Source: Hyphomicrobiales bacterium
Lineage (GTDB): Bacteria; Pseudomonadota; Alphaproteobacteria; Rhizobiales; Beijerinckiaceae
Direction of reading: 5' to 3'
NCBI GenBank assembly: GCA_900470775.1
Contig: UCBZ01000017.1
Location: forward strand, 388,554 to 452,553
Length of the DNA stretch: 64,000 nucleotides
In this document: positions 26,903 to 35,106 of the stretch, in pieces
How the letters are laid out: each line of letters starts with the position of its first letter
Position numbering within the stretch: the stretch's first letter is position 1
Made by a program: the position numbers and the translations under genes
Notes under the pieces: generated by a model
The model's database searches: none
The model's input: the letters and a program-made list of their open reading frames with translations, nothing else
Told to the model about the DNA's origin: nothing

Positions 26903-28906
26903 TCAAATGCCGATCTTGCCGCCGCCCTTGCGGGTGATCGCCACCACGGAGGGCCGCACGGGCATGTCCGGCTTGAAGTCGGGCCAGCGCGTCGAGAGAT
27001 CCTCGTAATAGGAGCGGCGGCCGAAGGCCGGCCAGTCCGGGCCGTCGTCGCCGGGGTGCTGCACGGCCACGAAGGCCGTCGTGTCGTCGGGCGTGAAGCA
27101 GGGTCCGCAAAGTTCTGCGCCGTGGGGCACGCGGTAGAACAGCTTCGAGGTGCGCCGCGCAGCGCCGTCCGTATCCACCGCCCAGAGCCCGTCGGTGCGG
27201 CCGGTCACGTCGGGGCCGTTGCCGTCGGTCGAGACCCAGAGCCGCCCGGCGGAATCGACCACGGCATTGTCGGGCATGCCGAACCAGCCATTCTTCGTCG
27301 TGTCGGTAGAGAAACTGGCTCCGACTGCCGCGACAGCCGGATCGCCGCATTTCAGCAGGATCTCCCAGCGCCCCTTGGTCGCGGTGTGGTCGCCGCCATC
27401 CTCGCTGATCTCGATGATGTGGCCGAAGGCGTTCTTGGCGCGCGGATTGGCGGTATCCACCTGTGCGTCGGTGCGGCTCGTGTTGTTGGTCAGCATCACA
27501 TAGACCTTGCCCGTCACCGGGTTCGGCGTGATGTCCTCGGGCCGGTCCATCTTGGTGGCGCCGAGCAGATCGCCGGCGCGGCGGGTCTCGATCAGCACGT
27601 CGGCCTGGCTCTGGAAGCCGTTGGCGGCCGTCAGCGGCCCCTGGCCGAACACCAGCGGCAGCCACTCCACGGCGCCGTCGGCCGAGAATTTCGCGACGTA
27701 GAGCGTGCCGGAATCGAGCAGGTCGAGATTGGCCGCGCGGTTGTTCGGGTCGAAGCGCCCCGTCGTGACGAATTTGTAGACATAGTCGAAGCGCTCGTCG
27801 TCGCCGAGATAGACGACCACCCGCCCGTCGCTGGCCACGACATTGTCGGCACCTTCATGCTTGCAGCGGCCGAGCGCCGTGCGCTTCTTCGGCACCGAAT
27901 TCGGATCGAAGGGATCGACCTCGACGACCCAGCCGAAGCGGTTGGCCTCGTTGGGCTCCTTCGAGAGCTCGAAGCGTTCCTCGAATCGGCCCCAGGCATA
28001 GGGAGCCGACGGAATCGCCATGCGCTTGTAATTGGCCTCTTCGCGATGACCGTCCGGCAGCTTGCCGGAGAAATAGCCATGCACGTTCTCCTCGCCGGTG
28101 ACGAAGGTGCCCCAGGGCGTCATCGCGCCCGAGCAGTTGTTGAGCGTGCCGAAGACCTTGCGGCCGCTGGCGTCGGCGTTCGTCTTGACGCGGTCGTGGC
28201 CGGCGACCGGCCCCGAGAGCTGCATCTCGGTCGCCACGGTGATCCGGCGATTGTACTTGGAATCCTTCACCAGCGCCCATTTGCCGTTGGTCCGGCGGAT
28301 CTCCGCGACCGTCGCGCCATGCGCCATCGCCTCGATCCTGAAGCGCTCCGGCGTGGCGTTCTTCAGGACCGGCTTGCCGTCCTTCATCTCGACGACGCCG
28401 GGGAACATCAGATGCGGGTTGGTGTATTCGTGATTGACGAAGAGCACGCCATGCGCGGACGGATCGGCCGCGCCCGGCATCGGCAGATAGCCGACGAAAT
28501 CGTTGTTGTAGCCGAACTGCTTGGCCTGGGCCTCCGGCGTCTGCTTTGCCGGGTCGAAGGCCGGCGCATCCGCCGTGATCGGATCACCCCAGCGCAGCAG
28601 CACATCGGCGTCATAGCCCTCGGCAACATGGTGGTCGGCATCGACGCCGACCTCGACCTCCTTGAAGGCGAAGGCGGATTTCGCACCTTGCGCCTGCGCC
28701 TGATCGGCTGTCTCAAGCGCCAGCGTACCCACCGTCGCCGAGATCGCCGAAACCGCGAGCGCGCCCTTGAGCAGCCCGCGGCGCGAGAAGCGCTGCGAGA
28801 TCAGCTCGCCCATCGTCGCGTTGTCGCTCAGGTTCCGTGGCTCGGCATCCTCATGCTCCAGCATGCTGGCGCCGAAGGTCGATTCGTATTGCGTCTCGTC
28901 GCTCAT
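26903..28906 (-). CDS. phoX: PhoX family alkaline phosphatase
   Basis: Calcium/iron-dependent phosphatase that releases phosphate from organic esters outside the cytoplasm. 667 residues with a Tat signal (FSRRGLLKGALAV, RR at 42-43) in an unusually long N-terminal region. The phosphatase body includes LLRWGDPITADAPAF, FGYNNDFVGYLPM, LFVNHEYTNPHLM, and the C-terminal acidic blocks GRVVVYLGDDERFDYVYKF and PCFTPDDTTAFVAVQHPGDDG. A Pho box precedes it, so expression under phosphate starvation is expected. Confidence 0.93.
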   Translation of the reverse strand: MSDETQYESTFGASMLEHEDAEPRNLSDNATMGELISQRFSRRGLLKGALAVSAISATVGTLALETADQAQAQGAKSAFAFKEVEVGVDADHHVAEGYDADVLLRWGDPITADAPAFDPAKQTPEAQAKQFGYNNDFVGYLPMPGAADPSAHGVLFVNHEYTNPHLMFPGVVEMKDGKPVLKNATPERFRIEAMAHGATVAEIRRTNGKWALVKDSKYNRRITVATEMQLSGPVAGHDRVKTNADASGRKVFGTLNNCSGAMTPWGTFVTGEENVHGYFSGKLPDGHREEANYKRMAIPSAPYAWGRFEERFELSKEPNEANRFGWVVEVDPFDPNSVPKKRTALGRCKHEGADNVVASDGRVVVYLGDDERFDYVYKFVTTGRFDPNNRAANLDLLDSGTLYVAKFSADGAVEWLPLVFGQGPLTAANGFQSQADVLIETRRAGDLLGATKMDRPEDITPNPVTGKVYVMLTNNTSRTDAQVDTANPRAKNAFGHIIEISEDGGDHTATKGRWEILLKCGDPAVAAVGASFSTDTTKNGWFGMPDNAVVDSAGRLWVSTDGNGPDVTGRTDGLWAVDTDGAARRTSKLFYRVPHGAELCGPCFTPDDTTAFVAVQHPGDDGPDWPAFGRRSYYEDLSTRWPDFKPDMPVRPSVVAITRKGGGKIGI

Positions 28907-28952
28907 GGGGTCGTTCCTGACGAAGCTTCAGATTGGCATTGGAGGAAATCCA

Positions 28953-28986
28953 GCGATAGGAGGCAGCGGTGACGCTGCGGTGACAA
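28953..28986 (-). promoter_or_regulatory. Pho box and -10 element of the phoX promoter
   Basis: On the minus strand TTGTCAC (28986-28980), four bases, GCGTCAC (28975-28969): two seven-base repeats with the 11-base period of the PhoB site (CTGTCAT-type). Ten bases further is TATCGC (28958-28953), a -10 at the spacing seen in PhoB-activated promoters, which lack a -35. About 46 bases then lead to the phoX ATG. Confidence 0.75.
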
Positions 28987-29125
28987 TTCCCGCCGCAAGG
29001 CGCGCCCGACATGCCGGCCTTCCGCCAGGGCCCTTCCGGCCGGGGGCGCTTTCTGATTGAAGGGGCACCCGCCTCGCCGCTTACCGCTGCTCCCGCCGCA
29101 GGTCTTGCCTGTCGATAGGTCTTGC

Positions 29126-30280
29126 ATGTCGATCGTCTTCTCAGCGCTGGTCGCGACCTTCGTCGGTTTCTCGGCTTCCGTCGCGGTCGTGCTGGCCGCG
29201 ACGCAAGCCGTCGGCGCGACGCCCGCCCAGGCGATCTCCTGGATCGCCGGCCTCGCTCTTGCCCAGGCCGGCGCCGGCATCTGGCTGTCCTGGCGCTATC
29301 GGATGCCGATCATCTGCGCCTGGTCGACGCCGGGCGCCGCGCTGATCGCCGCGACGAGCGGGCTCGACATGGCTGCCGCCGTCGGCGCCTTCCTGCTGGC
29401 GGCCGTGCTGATGATGCTGACCGCCGCTTTCCGTCCGCTCGGCGCGCTGATCGAGCGGATTCCGATGCCGGTCGCCGCCGCGATGCTCGCCGGCGTAATC
29501 TTCCGCTTCGTTGTCGCGGTCTTCGACGAGATGCGGCTTTCGCCCGGCCTCGTCCTGCCCCTGCTCGCGGTTTTTTTGGTGGCGCGGCTGATCAGCCCGT
29601 TCCTCGGCGTCATCGCGGCGCTCCTGACCGGCATTGCCCTGAGCTTCGGCCTCGGTCTGGCGAGCTGGCCTGCGGGCGCGTTCACACTCAGCGGCCTCGA
29701 ATTCGTCACACCGCGCCTCGATATGGCAGCCATGCTCGGCGTCGGTATTCCGCTTTATCTCGTCACCATGGCGGCGCAGAACCTGCCTGGCTTTGCCGTG
29801 CTGCGTGCGGCTGGCTATCAGCCGCCGACCGCTGCCAGCCTGTTCGTCACGGGATTGGCTTCCTTTCTGACGGCCCCCTTCGGCTCGCATATGGTCAATA
29901 TGGCCGCGATATCAGCCTCGATCTGCACCGGACCCGACACGCATCCCGATCAGGCCCAGCGCTGGAAGGCCGGCGTTCTCTACGGGCTGGCCTATCTCGC
30001 CATCGCCGCCTGCGCCGGCTTTCTGCTCGCCCTGATCGTCGCGATGCCCAAGGCGCTGATCGTCGCGGTCGCAGGGCTGGGCCTCGTTGGCTCGCTCACC
30101 GGCGCGCTCGGCCAGGCGATGTCCTCCGACAGGGAACGCTTCGCCGCCGTCATCGCCTTCGCCGTCGCCGCCTCCAGCTTGACGCTGTTTGGGGTGGGAT
30201 CGGCCTTCTGGAGCCTCGTTGCCGGCCTCGGCGTCTTGACATTGGACGCGGTCGCGGGCCGTTTGCGCGCATCATCATGA
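29126..30280 (+). CDS. benE: BenE family benzoate/proton symporter-like transporter
   Basis: 384 residues, about 12 membrane helices, starting MSIVFSALVATFVGFSASVAVVLAA. Family blocks include IICAWSTPGAALIAAT near residue 65 and MAAQNLPGFAVLRAAGYQPP and TAPFGSHMVNMAAISASICTG in the middle. BenE proteins take up benzoate in studied species, but no benzoate catabolic genes lie nearby, so the substrate is open. The stop overlaps the start of the ThiE-like gene (ATGA), an odd coupling. Confidence 0.88.
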   Translation: MSIVFSALVATFVGFSASVAVVLAATQAVGATPAQAISWIAGLALAQAGAGIWLSWRYRMPIICAWSTPGAALIAATSGLDMAAAVGAFLLAAVLMMLTAAFRPLGALIERIPMPVAAAMLAGVIFRFVVAVFDEMRLSPGLVLPLLAVFLVARLISPFLGVIAALLTGIALSFGLGLASWPAGAFTLSGLEFVTPRLDMAAMLGVGIPLYLVTMAAQNLPGFAVLRAAGYQPPTAASLFVTGLASFLTAPFGSHMVNMAAISASICTGPDTHPDQAQRWKAGVLYGLAYLAIAACAGFLLALIVAMPKALIVAVAGLGLVGSLTGALGQAMSSDRERFAAVIAFAVAASSLTLFGVGSAFWSLVAGLGVLTLDAVAGRLRASS

Positions 30281-30930
30281 CCACACAGAACCCACCCACC
30301 CGCCTGATGCTCGTAACCCCGCCTGTGGCGGATGCCGATGCGATGGCCTTCAAGCTGATGCAGGCCCAGGCCGGCGGCGATCTCGCGGCCGTTCTGCTGC
30401 GTCTCAGCGATGGCGACGAGCGCAGCCGCATCGAGCGCGTCAAGCGCCTCGCCGGCCCGGTCCAGGCCGCCAATGTCGCGCTCGTCGTCGAGGCCACGGC
30501 GCTGGTCGCGGCGCGCGGCGGCGCCGACGGCGTGCATCTGACTGAAGGACCAGAGGCCATCGCCGAGGCGCGTTCCAGCCTGAAGGGCGAGCGCATCATC
30601 GGCGCCGGCGGCATTCGCGCCCGCCACGACGCCATGGATATCGGCGAAGCAGGCGTCGATTATGTCATGTTCGGCGAGCCGCGGCCGGACGGCAGCCTGC
30701 CGCCGCTGGCGGCTGTGGTCGAGCGCGCCGGCTGGTGGGCCGAGATCTTCGAGACCCCTTGCGTCGCCTATGCGCCCGACCCCGAATCCGTCGCCGCCCT
30801 GGTCGAGACCGGCGCCGAATTCGTGGCGCTCGGGGCCTGGGCGTTCGAGGAGGGCCGCGACATCCGCGCCCTCGTCGCGGAGGCGAACGAGGCCATCGCG
30901 GCCCGCGTCGCTCGGAAAGCCGCCAGATGA
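30277..30930 (+). CDS. Thiamine phosphate synthase (ThiE)-like protein
   Basis: 217 residues with the TMP-synthase fold: N-terminal RLMLVTPPVADADA, a middle VALVVEATALVAARGGADGVHL corresponding to the pyrimidine-binding ADGVHLG block, then RIIGAGGIRARHDAMDIGEAGVDYVMFG. The usual GVSxHS motif is altered, so true ThiE activity is uncertain. Similar proteins follow fba in other Hyphomicrobiales. Start overlaps benE and stop overlaps the SEL1 gene, each by four bases. Confidence 0.75.
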   Translation: MTTQNPPTRLMLVTPPVADADAMAFKLMQAQAGGDLAAVLLRLSDGDERSRIERVKRLAGPVQAANVALVVEATALVAARGGADGVHLTEGPEAIAEARSSLKGERIIGAGGIRARHDAMDIGEAGVDYVMFGEPRPDGSLPPLAAVVERAGWWAEIFETPCVAYAPDPESVAALVETGAEFVALGAWAFEEGRDIRALVAEANEAIAARVARKAAR

Positions 30931-31853
30931 GGTTGCACTGCGGCCTTGCTGGCCTGCTGCTGCTCGCCGGCTTCTCTTCGCTGACACTTCCTGCGACCGC
31001 CGCCGAGCGCGATCTTGCCTATGCCGCCTACCAGACCGGCCATTATCGCCGCGCGCTGTCCGAAGCCCTCAAGCGGATCGAGTCCGACAGCACCGACGCC
31101 GCCGCGATGACGCTGGTCGGCGAGATCTACCGACAGGGGCTCGGCGTGCCGTCTGACCAGAAGGTCGCGACCGAATGGTATGAACGCGCCGCCGCACGCG
31201 GCGACATCAACGCCACCTATGCGCTGGCGATCGCGCTGCTCGACGACGCCAGCGGCCGCCGCGACCCAGCCCGCGCCGGCACATTGCTGCGGCAGGCGGC
31301 GGCGGCCGGAAATGCCGCCGCCAATTACAATCTTGCGCTCGCCCTGCTCGCCACCGGCCAGGCGGAGGACGACGCCCGCGCCGTCAAGAGCCTCGAACTC
31401 GCGGCCAGCGCCGGCATCGGCGACGCCATGTATGCGCTCGGCACGCTCGCCAAGCAGGGGCGCGGCATGGCCAAGAGCGACGTCGTCGCCGCGCAGTGGA
31501 TGGCCAAGGCCGTGCAGACCGGCAACATCCCCGCCGAGGTCGAATACGCGATCATGCTGTTCAACGGCACCGGCGTCGCCCGCGACGAGACTGCCGCCGC
31601 CAGGCTCTTCCTGCGCGCCGCCGGCAAGGGCAATCCGATCGCGCAGAACCGCATCGCGCGGCTCTACCAGATCGGGCGCGGCATTCCGCCGGACTCGATC
31701 GAGGCCGCGGCCTGGCACCTGGCGGCAAGGGCGCGCGGCCTCGACGACCCGGCGCTGGGCCAGCTTTTCGACCGCCTCACACCCGAGCAGCAGAGCCGCG
31801 CCGCCCGTCTCGCCGCCGACCGCATCGAGGGTGCGGCCTTGACGTCGCCCTGA
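30927..31853 (+). CDS. Secreted SEL1-repeat protein
   Basis: 308 residues: signal peptide (LAGLLLLAGFSSLTLPATAA, cleaved about residue 26) followed by SEL1/TPR-like repeats of about 36 residues, recognised by A-x-x-G-x-A-x-A-x-Y-x-L-A (RGDINATYALAIALL, AGNAAANYNLALALL, AGIGDAMYALGTLAKQG, TGNIPAEVEYAIML, KGNPIAQNRIARLYQIG). Such proteins are periplasmic scaffolds. Its start overlaps the ThiE-like stop, so it belongs to the same transcript. Confidence 0.88.
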   Translation: MRLHCGLAGLLLLAGFSSLTLPATAAERDLAYAAYQTGHYRRALSEALKRIESDSTDAAAMTLVGEIYRQGLGVPSDQKVATEWYERAAARGDINATYALAIALLDDASGRRDPARAGTLLRQAAAAGNAAANYNLALALLATGQAEDDARAVKSLELAASAGIGDAMYALGTLAKQGRGMAKSDVVAAQWMAKAVQTGNIPAEVEYAIMLFNGTGVARDETAAARLFLRAAGKGNPIAQNRIARLYQIGRGIPPDSIEAAAWHLAARARGLDDPALGQLFDRLTPEQQSRAARLAADRIEGAALTSP

Positions 31854-31884
31854 CAGGCGAGCAAGTGACCGGTTGAACATGAAA

Positions 31885-32005
31885 AGCCCTCATCCTGAGG
31901 AGCGAGCCCGCAGGGATCGCGTCTCGAAGGATGCTCGCCGAGGCTCCGGAATCATCTGGAGCATCCTTCGAGACGCCGCTTTCGCGGCTCCTCAGGATGA
32001 GGGCT
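31885..32005. repeat. Dispersed palindromic repeat, CCCTCATCCTGAGGAGC family
   Basis: Outer arms AGCCCTCATCCTGAGGAGC (31885-31903) and its exact reverse complement (31987-32005), 19 bp. Inner arms GCGTCTCGAAGGATGCTC (31919-31936) and its exact reverse complement (31959-31976), 18 bp. The whole forms a two-stage cruciform. Elements of this sequence occur in many Hyphomicrobiales genomes. It sits between the SEL1 gene and the inositol-phosphatase gene and could also stop or stabilise transcripts. Confidence 0.85.
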
Positions 32006-32075
32006 CGATTTTATGGCCGGCATCTCGTGCAGAGAGACCGGCCGAGGCGTCCGATGGGCGCGAACGAGGTTTTTG

Positions 32076-32861
32076 ATGATCCGCTCCCCTCTGATGACCG
32101 TGATGACCGACGCCGTGATGAAGGCGTCCCGTTCGCTAAAGCGCGATTTTGGCGAGGTCGAGAACCTGCAGGTCCTCGCGAAGGGTCCGGGCGACTTCGT
32201 CTCCAAGGCCGACACCAAGGCGGAGGAGATCATCCGCGGCGCGCTCGAAAAGGCACGTCCGGGCTACGGCTTCGTGATGGAGGAGGCCGGCAGCGTCGCC
32301 GGCACCGACGAGAGCAACCGCTGGCATATCGACCCGCTCGACGGCACCCACAACTTCCTGCGCGGCATCCCGCACTGGAACATCTCGGTGGCGCTGGAGC
32401 GCGACAACCAGTTCATCGCCGGCGTGATCTACGACGCCGCCAAGGACGAGCTCTTCATCGCCGAGAAGGGCAAGGGCGCCTATGTCAACAACCGCCGCAT
32501 GCGCGTCTCCGGCCGCCGCGAGCCAACCGAGATGCTGATCGGCATGGGCGTGCCCCATATCGGCAAGGGCGGACACCCGCTCTTCCTGCGCGAGCTCGGC
32601 GCGGTGATGACGCGCTTCTCCAATGTCCGGCGCATGGGCTGTGCCGCGCTCGACATCGCCTATGTCGCCGCCGGCCGCTTTGACGCCTGGTGGGAGCGCG
32701 ACCTCAACACCTGGGATTTCGCGGCGGGCGCGGTGATGATCCGCGAGGCCGGCGGCACCTTCGGCACGCTCGACGGCAAGCAGCCGACGATGGCGCGCGA
32801 CATCATCTGCGGCAACGAGATCGGCGAGCCGGCCCTGCGGGCGGCGCTCAAGACGGCCTGA
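32076..32861 (+). CDS. Inositol monophosphatase family protein (SuhB-like)
   Basis: 261 residues from ATG 32076. Metal and substrate motifs are present: GDFVSKADTKAEEII, the E-E pair in MEEAG, WHIDPLDGTHNFLRGIP, and the C-terminal WERDLNTWDFAAGAVMIREAGG. Substrates in the family include inositol phosphates, PAP and fructose bisphosphate. Same strand and order as in related genomes, upstream of the MotA-like gene. Confidence 0.93.
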   Translation: MIRSPLMTVMTDAVMKASRSLKRDFGEVENLQVLAKGPGDFVSKADTKAEEIIRGALEKARPGYGFVMEEAGSVAGTDESNRWHIDPLDGTHNFLRGIPHWNISVALERDNQFIAGVIYDAAKDELFIAEKGKGAYVNNRRMRVSGRREPTEMLIGMGVPHIGKGGHPLFLRELGAVMTRFSNVRRMGCAALDIAYVAAGRFDAWWERDLNTWDFAAGAVMIREAGGTFGTLDGKQPTMARDIICGNEIGEPALRAALKTA

Positions 32862-32897
32862 ACGGCGCGGCTGCGACGACGCCGAACGCCGCGCCGT
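32862..32897 (+). terminator. Hairpin after the inositol-phosphatase gene
   Basis: ACGGCGCGGC (32862-32871) and GCCGCGCCGT (32888-32897) are exact complements with a 16-base loop, beginning at the first base after the stop codon. There is no U-tract, so termination is uncertain. Confidence 0.4.
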
Positions 32898-32995
32898 CGA
32901 CATCTCGTCATATGTCTTTGATCTTTCGCGCTTGATCATCGCGGCACGGGAAGCGACAGTCCCGACCCGGCAAGGTGGCGAACGGAAGACGAAGC

Positions 32996-34012
32996 ATGGC
33001 GAATGAGGACTTTGCGGCCGAGAGAGAAACGGTCGCGCCAGCCCGGGAGGAGACCCGCTTCTCGCGGCCCCTGCGCTACGTCATCCGCTCGGTTCTGTTT
33101 CTCGCGCTGATCGGCTTCCTCGGCTTCATCCTGCAGGCCGGGCTGGTCACGGCCTTCATGACCAATCCGGGCCTGAACGGCCTGATCCTCGGCTCGCTGC
33201 TGGTCGGCGTGCTGATCGCGCTGCGCGAACTCTGGCGCATCCATGCGGAAGCGCGCGCCGCGACGCGGCTGGCAGCAGCGCCCGGCCAGGCTGAGATCAG
33301 GCGCGGGCAGGTCATCGCGCCGCTCAGCCCCGTCCTGGCGTCGCTTGAGACCCGCAGCCTGGCACCGTCCCAGGCCGCGACCGTGCTCGAATCGATTGCG
33401 ATCAGGCTCGACGACGGGCGCGAGGTGCTGCGTTATCTCGGCGGGCTTCTGGTCTTCCTCGGCCTGCTCGGCACCTTCTGGGGCCTGCTCGACACGGTCT
33501 CCTCGATCGGCAACGTCATCAAGTCGCTGCGCACCGGCGCCGAGGCCGGCGTGCTGTTCGACGAACTCAAGGCCGGCCTCGCCGCCCCGCTCGCCGGCAT
33601 GGGCCTGTCCTTCTCGTCCTCGCTCTTCGGCATCGCCGGCTCGCTGATCCTCGGCTTCCTCGACCTGCAGGTGGCGCAGGCCCAGCGCCGCTTCCGCAAC
33701 GAGGTCGAGAGCTGGCTCGGCACCCGCATCGCCACCGCCACCCTCGCCAGCCCGGGGCTGCAGCCGCTCACCGGCGACCCGCTCGCCGACAGGCTCGACC
33801 GGCTCGGCGCCGCGATGGCCGAGAGCGGCGCCAACAACCGCGCCGCGACCCAGGCGCTCGCCAGCCTGGCCGAAGGCATCCAGGGCCTCGTCCAGCACAT
33901 GCGCTCCGAGCAGCAGCTCATCCGCGACTGGGTCGAGGCGCAGGCCGGCCGCGAGAAGGATCTGAAGCGGCTGCTGGAACGCCTTACCGCCGACAATGTG
34001 ATGGAGCCATGA
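32996..34012 (+). CDS. MotA/TolQ/ExbB-like membrane protein
   Basis: 338 residues from the ATG at 32996. Membrane helices at about 30-50 (VIRSVLFLALIGFLGFIL), 55-75, 140-165 and 195-220. The stator signature is LGGLLVFLGLLGTFWGLLDTVSSIG, followed by GLAAPLAGMGLSFSSSLFGIAGSLILGF. The last 100 residues are a soluble helical tail (ANNRAATQALASLAEGIQG). With the next gene it forms a proton-driven stator pair separate from Tol and from any flagellar genes. Role unknown. Confidence 0.85.
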   Translation: MANEDFAAERETVAPAREETRFSRPLRYVIRSVLFLALIGFLGFILQAGLVTAFMTNPGLNGLILGSLLVGVLIALRELWRIHAEARAATRLAAAPGQAEIRRGQVIAPLSPVLASLETRSLAPSQAATVLESIAIRLDDGREVLRYLGGLLVFLGLLGTFWGLLDTVSSIGNVIKSLRTGAEAGVLFDELKAGLAAPLAGMGLSFSSSLFGIAGSLILGFLDLQVAQAQRRFRNEVESWLGTRIATATLASPGLQPLTGDPLADRLDRLGAAMAESGANNRAATQALASLAEGIQGLVQHMRSEQQLIRDWVEAQAGREKDLKRLLERLTADNVMEP

Positions 34013-34073
34013 TCGTGCTCCACACCGTTGCTCCCCAGACTGCTGGCTCGACGACCGCTGGAGCCTGACCGCG

Positions 34074-35093
34074 ATGGCCCTCTCCCGCTCCCACCGCCGC
34101 GACGAGGTCAATTTCTGGCCGGGCTTCGTCGATGCGCTGTCGACGATGCTGATCGGCATCGTCTTCCTGCTCTCGGTCTTCGTGCTCGGTCAGTTCTTCC
34201 TCTCGCAGGAGCTGACCGGCAAGGACACCGCGCTCGACCGGCTGAACCGCCAGATCTCCGAGCTGACCGACCTACTGGCGCTGGAGCGCTCCTCGAACCG
34301 GCAGGCGCAGGAGAACCTGACCCTGCTGCAATCCTCGCTGACCCGCGAGCAGAGCGAGCGCGGCCGCATCCAGGACATGCTGAACGCCCAGCCGGGCAAC
34401 ACGGCCGCCCAGCTCGGCGAGGCCCAGAAGGCGCTCGAAGCCGAAAAGCAGCTCTCGGCCCGCGCGCAATCGACCGTCGACATGGTCAACCAGCAGATCG
34501 TCGCGATGCGCCGCCAGCTCGCGGCGCTGGAGGAGGCGCTGGGCGCCTCCGAGGCCAAGGACAAGGAGCAGCAGGCGCGCATCTCCGAGCTCGGCTCGCG
34601 GCTGAACGTGGCGCTGGCCCAGCGCGTGCAGGAGTTGGCGCGCTACCGCTCCGACTTCTTCGGCCGGCTGCGCCAGGTGCTCGGCACACGGCCCGACATC
34701 CGCGTCGTCGGCGACCGCTTCGTCTTCCAGTCGGAGGTGTTCTTCGACGCCGGCCAGGCCGTGCTGAAGCCGGAAGGCCGCGGCGAGCTCGACAAGCTCG
34801 GCACCGTCATCGCCGATCTCGGCCGCGAGATGCCGCCCGACATCCCGTGGATCCTGCGCGTCGATGGGCACACCGACAACCGGCCGATCCGCAACAACCC
34901 GCTTTACCCGTCGAACTGGCACCTTTCGTCCGGGCGCGCCATCGCGGTGGTCGAGTACCTGATTACCAAGGGCATCCCGGCCGACCGCATCGCCGCCACC
35001 GGCTTCGGCGACAACCAGCCGCTCGACGTCGCCAACACCGACGACGCCTGGCGCCGCAACCGCCGCATCGAGTTCAAGATCACCGAGCGGTGA
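34074..35093 (+). CDS. MotB-like protein with OmpA peptidoglycan-binding domain
   Basis: 339 residues. A short basic N-terminus, one membrane helix at about 20-43 with the stator-type aspartate D20 (FVDALSTMLIGIVFLLSVFVL), a long coiled coil at about 48-190, and a C-terminal OmpA domain (QSEVFFDAGQAVLKPEG, LRVDGHTDNRPIRNNPLYPSN, NWHLSSGRAIAVVEYL, NRRIEFKI). It should anchor the stator formed with the MotA-like protein 61 bases upstream to peptidoglycan. The long coiled coil would hold the anchor far from the membrane. Confidence 0.88.
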   Translation: MALSRSHRRDEVNFWPGFVDALSTMLIGIVFLLSVFVLGQFFLSQELTGKDTALDRLNRQISELTDLLALERSSNRQAQENLTLLQSSLTREQSERGRIQDMLNAQPGNTAAQLGEAQKALEAEKQLSARAQSTVDMVNQQIVAMRRQLAALEEALGASEAKDKEQQARISELGSRLNVALAQRVQELARYRSDFFGRLRQVLGTRPDIRVVGDRFVFQSEVFFDAGQAVLKPEGRGELDKLGTVIADLGREMPPDIPWILRVDGHTDNRPIRNNPLYPSNWHLSSGRAIAVVEYLITKGIPADRIAATGFGDNQPLDVANTDDAWRRNRRIEFKITER

Positions 35094-35106
35094 CGGGGCG
35101 GCGCCG

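Noticed and set aside
29057..30930. A thiamine (TPP) riboswitch ahead of the ThiE-like gene
   Set aside because: The gene begins inside the benE stop codon, so there is no leader, and the bases before benE show no THI-box pattern.
32996..35093. Zorya-type phage defence (ZorA/ZorB)
   Set aside because: The architecture is similar, but no ZorC, ZorD or ZorE helicase/nuclease gene lies nearby and the pair sits in a conserved chromosomal order beside the inositol-phosphatase gene.
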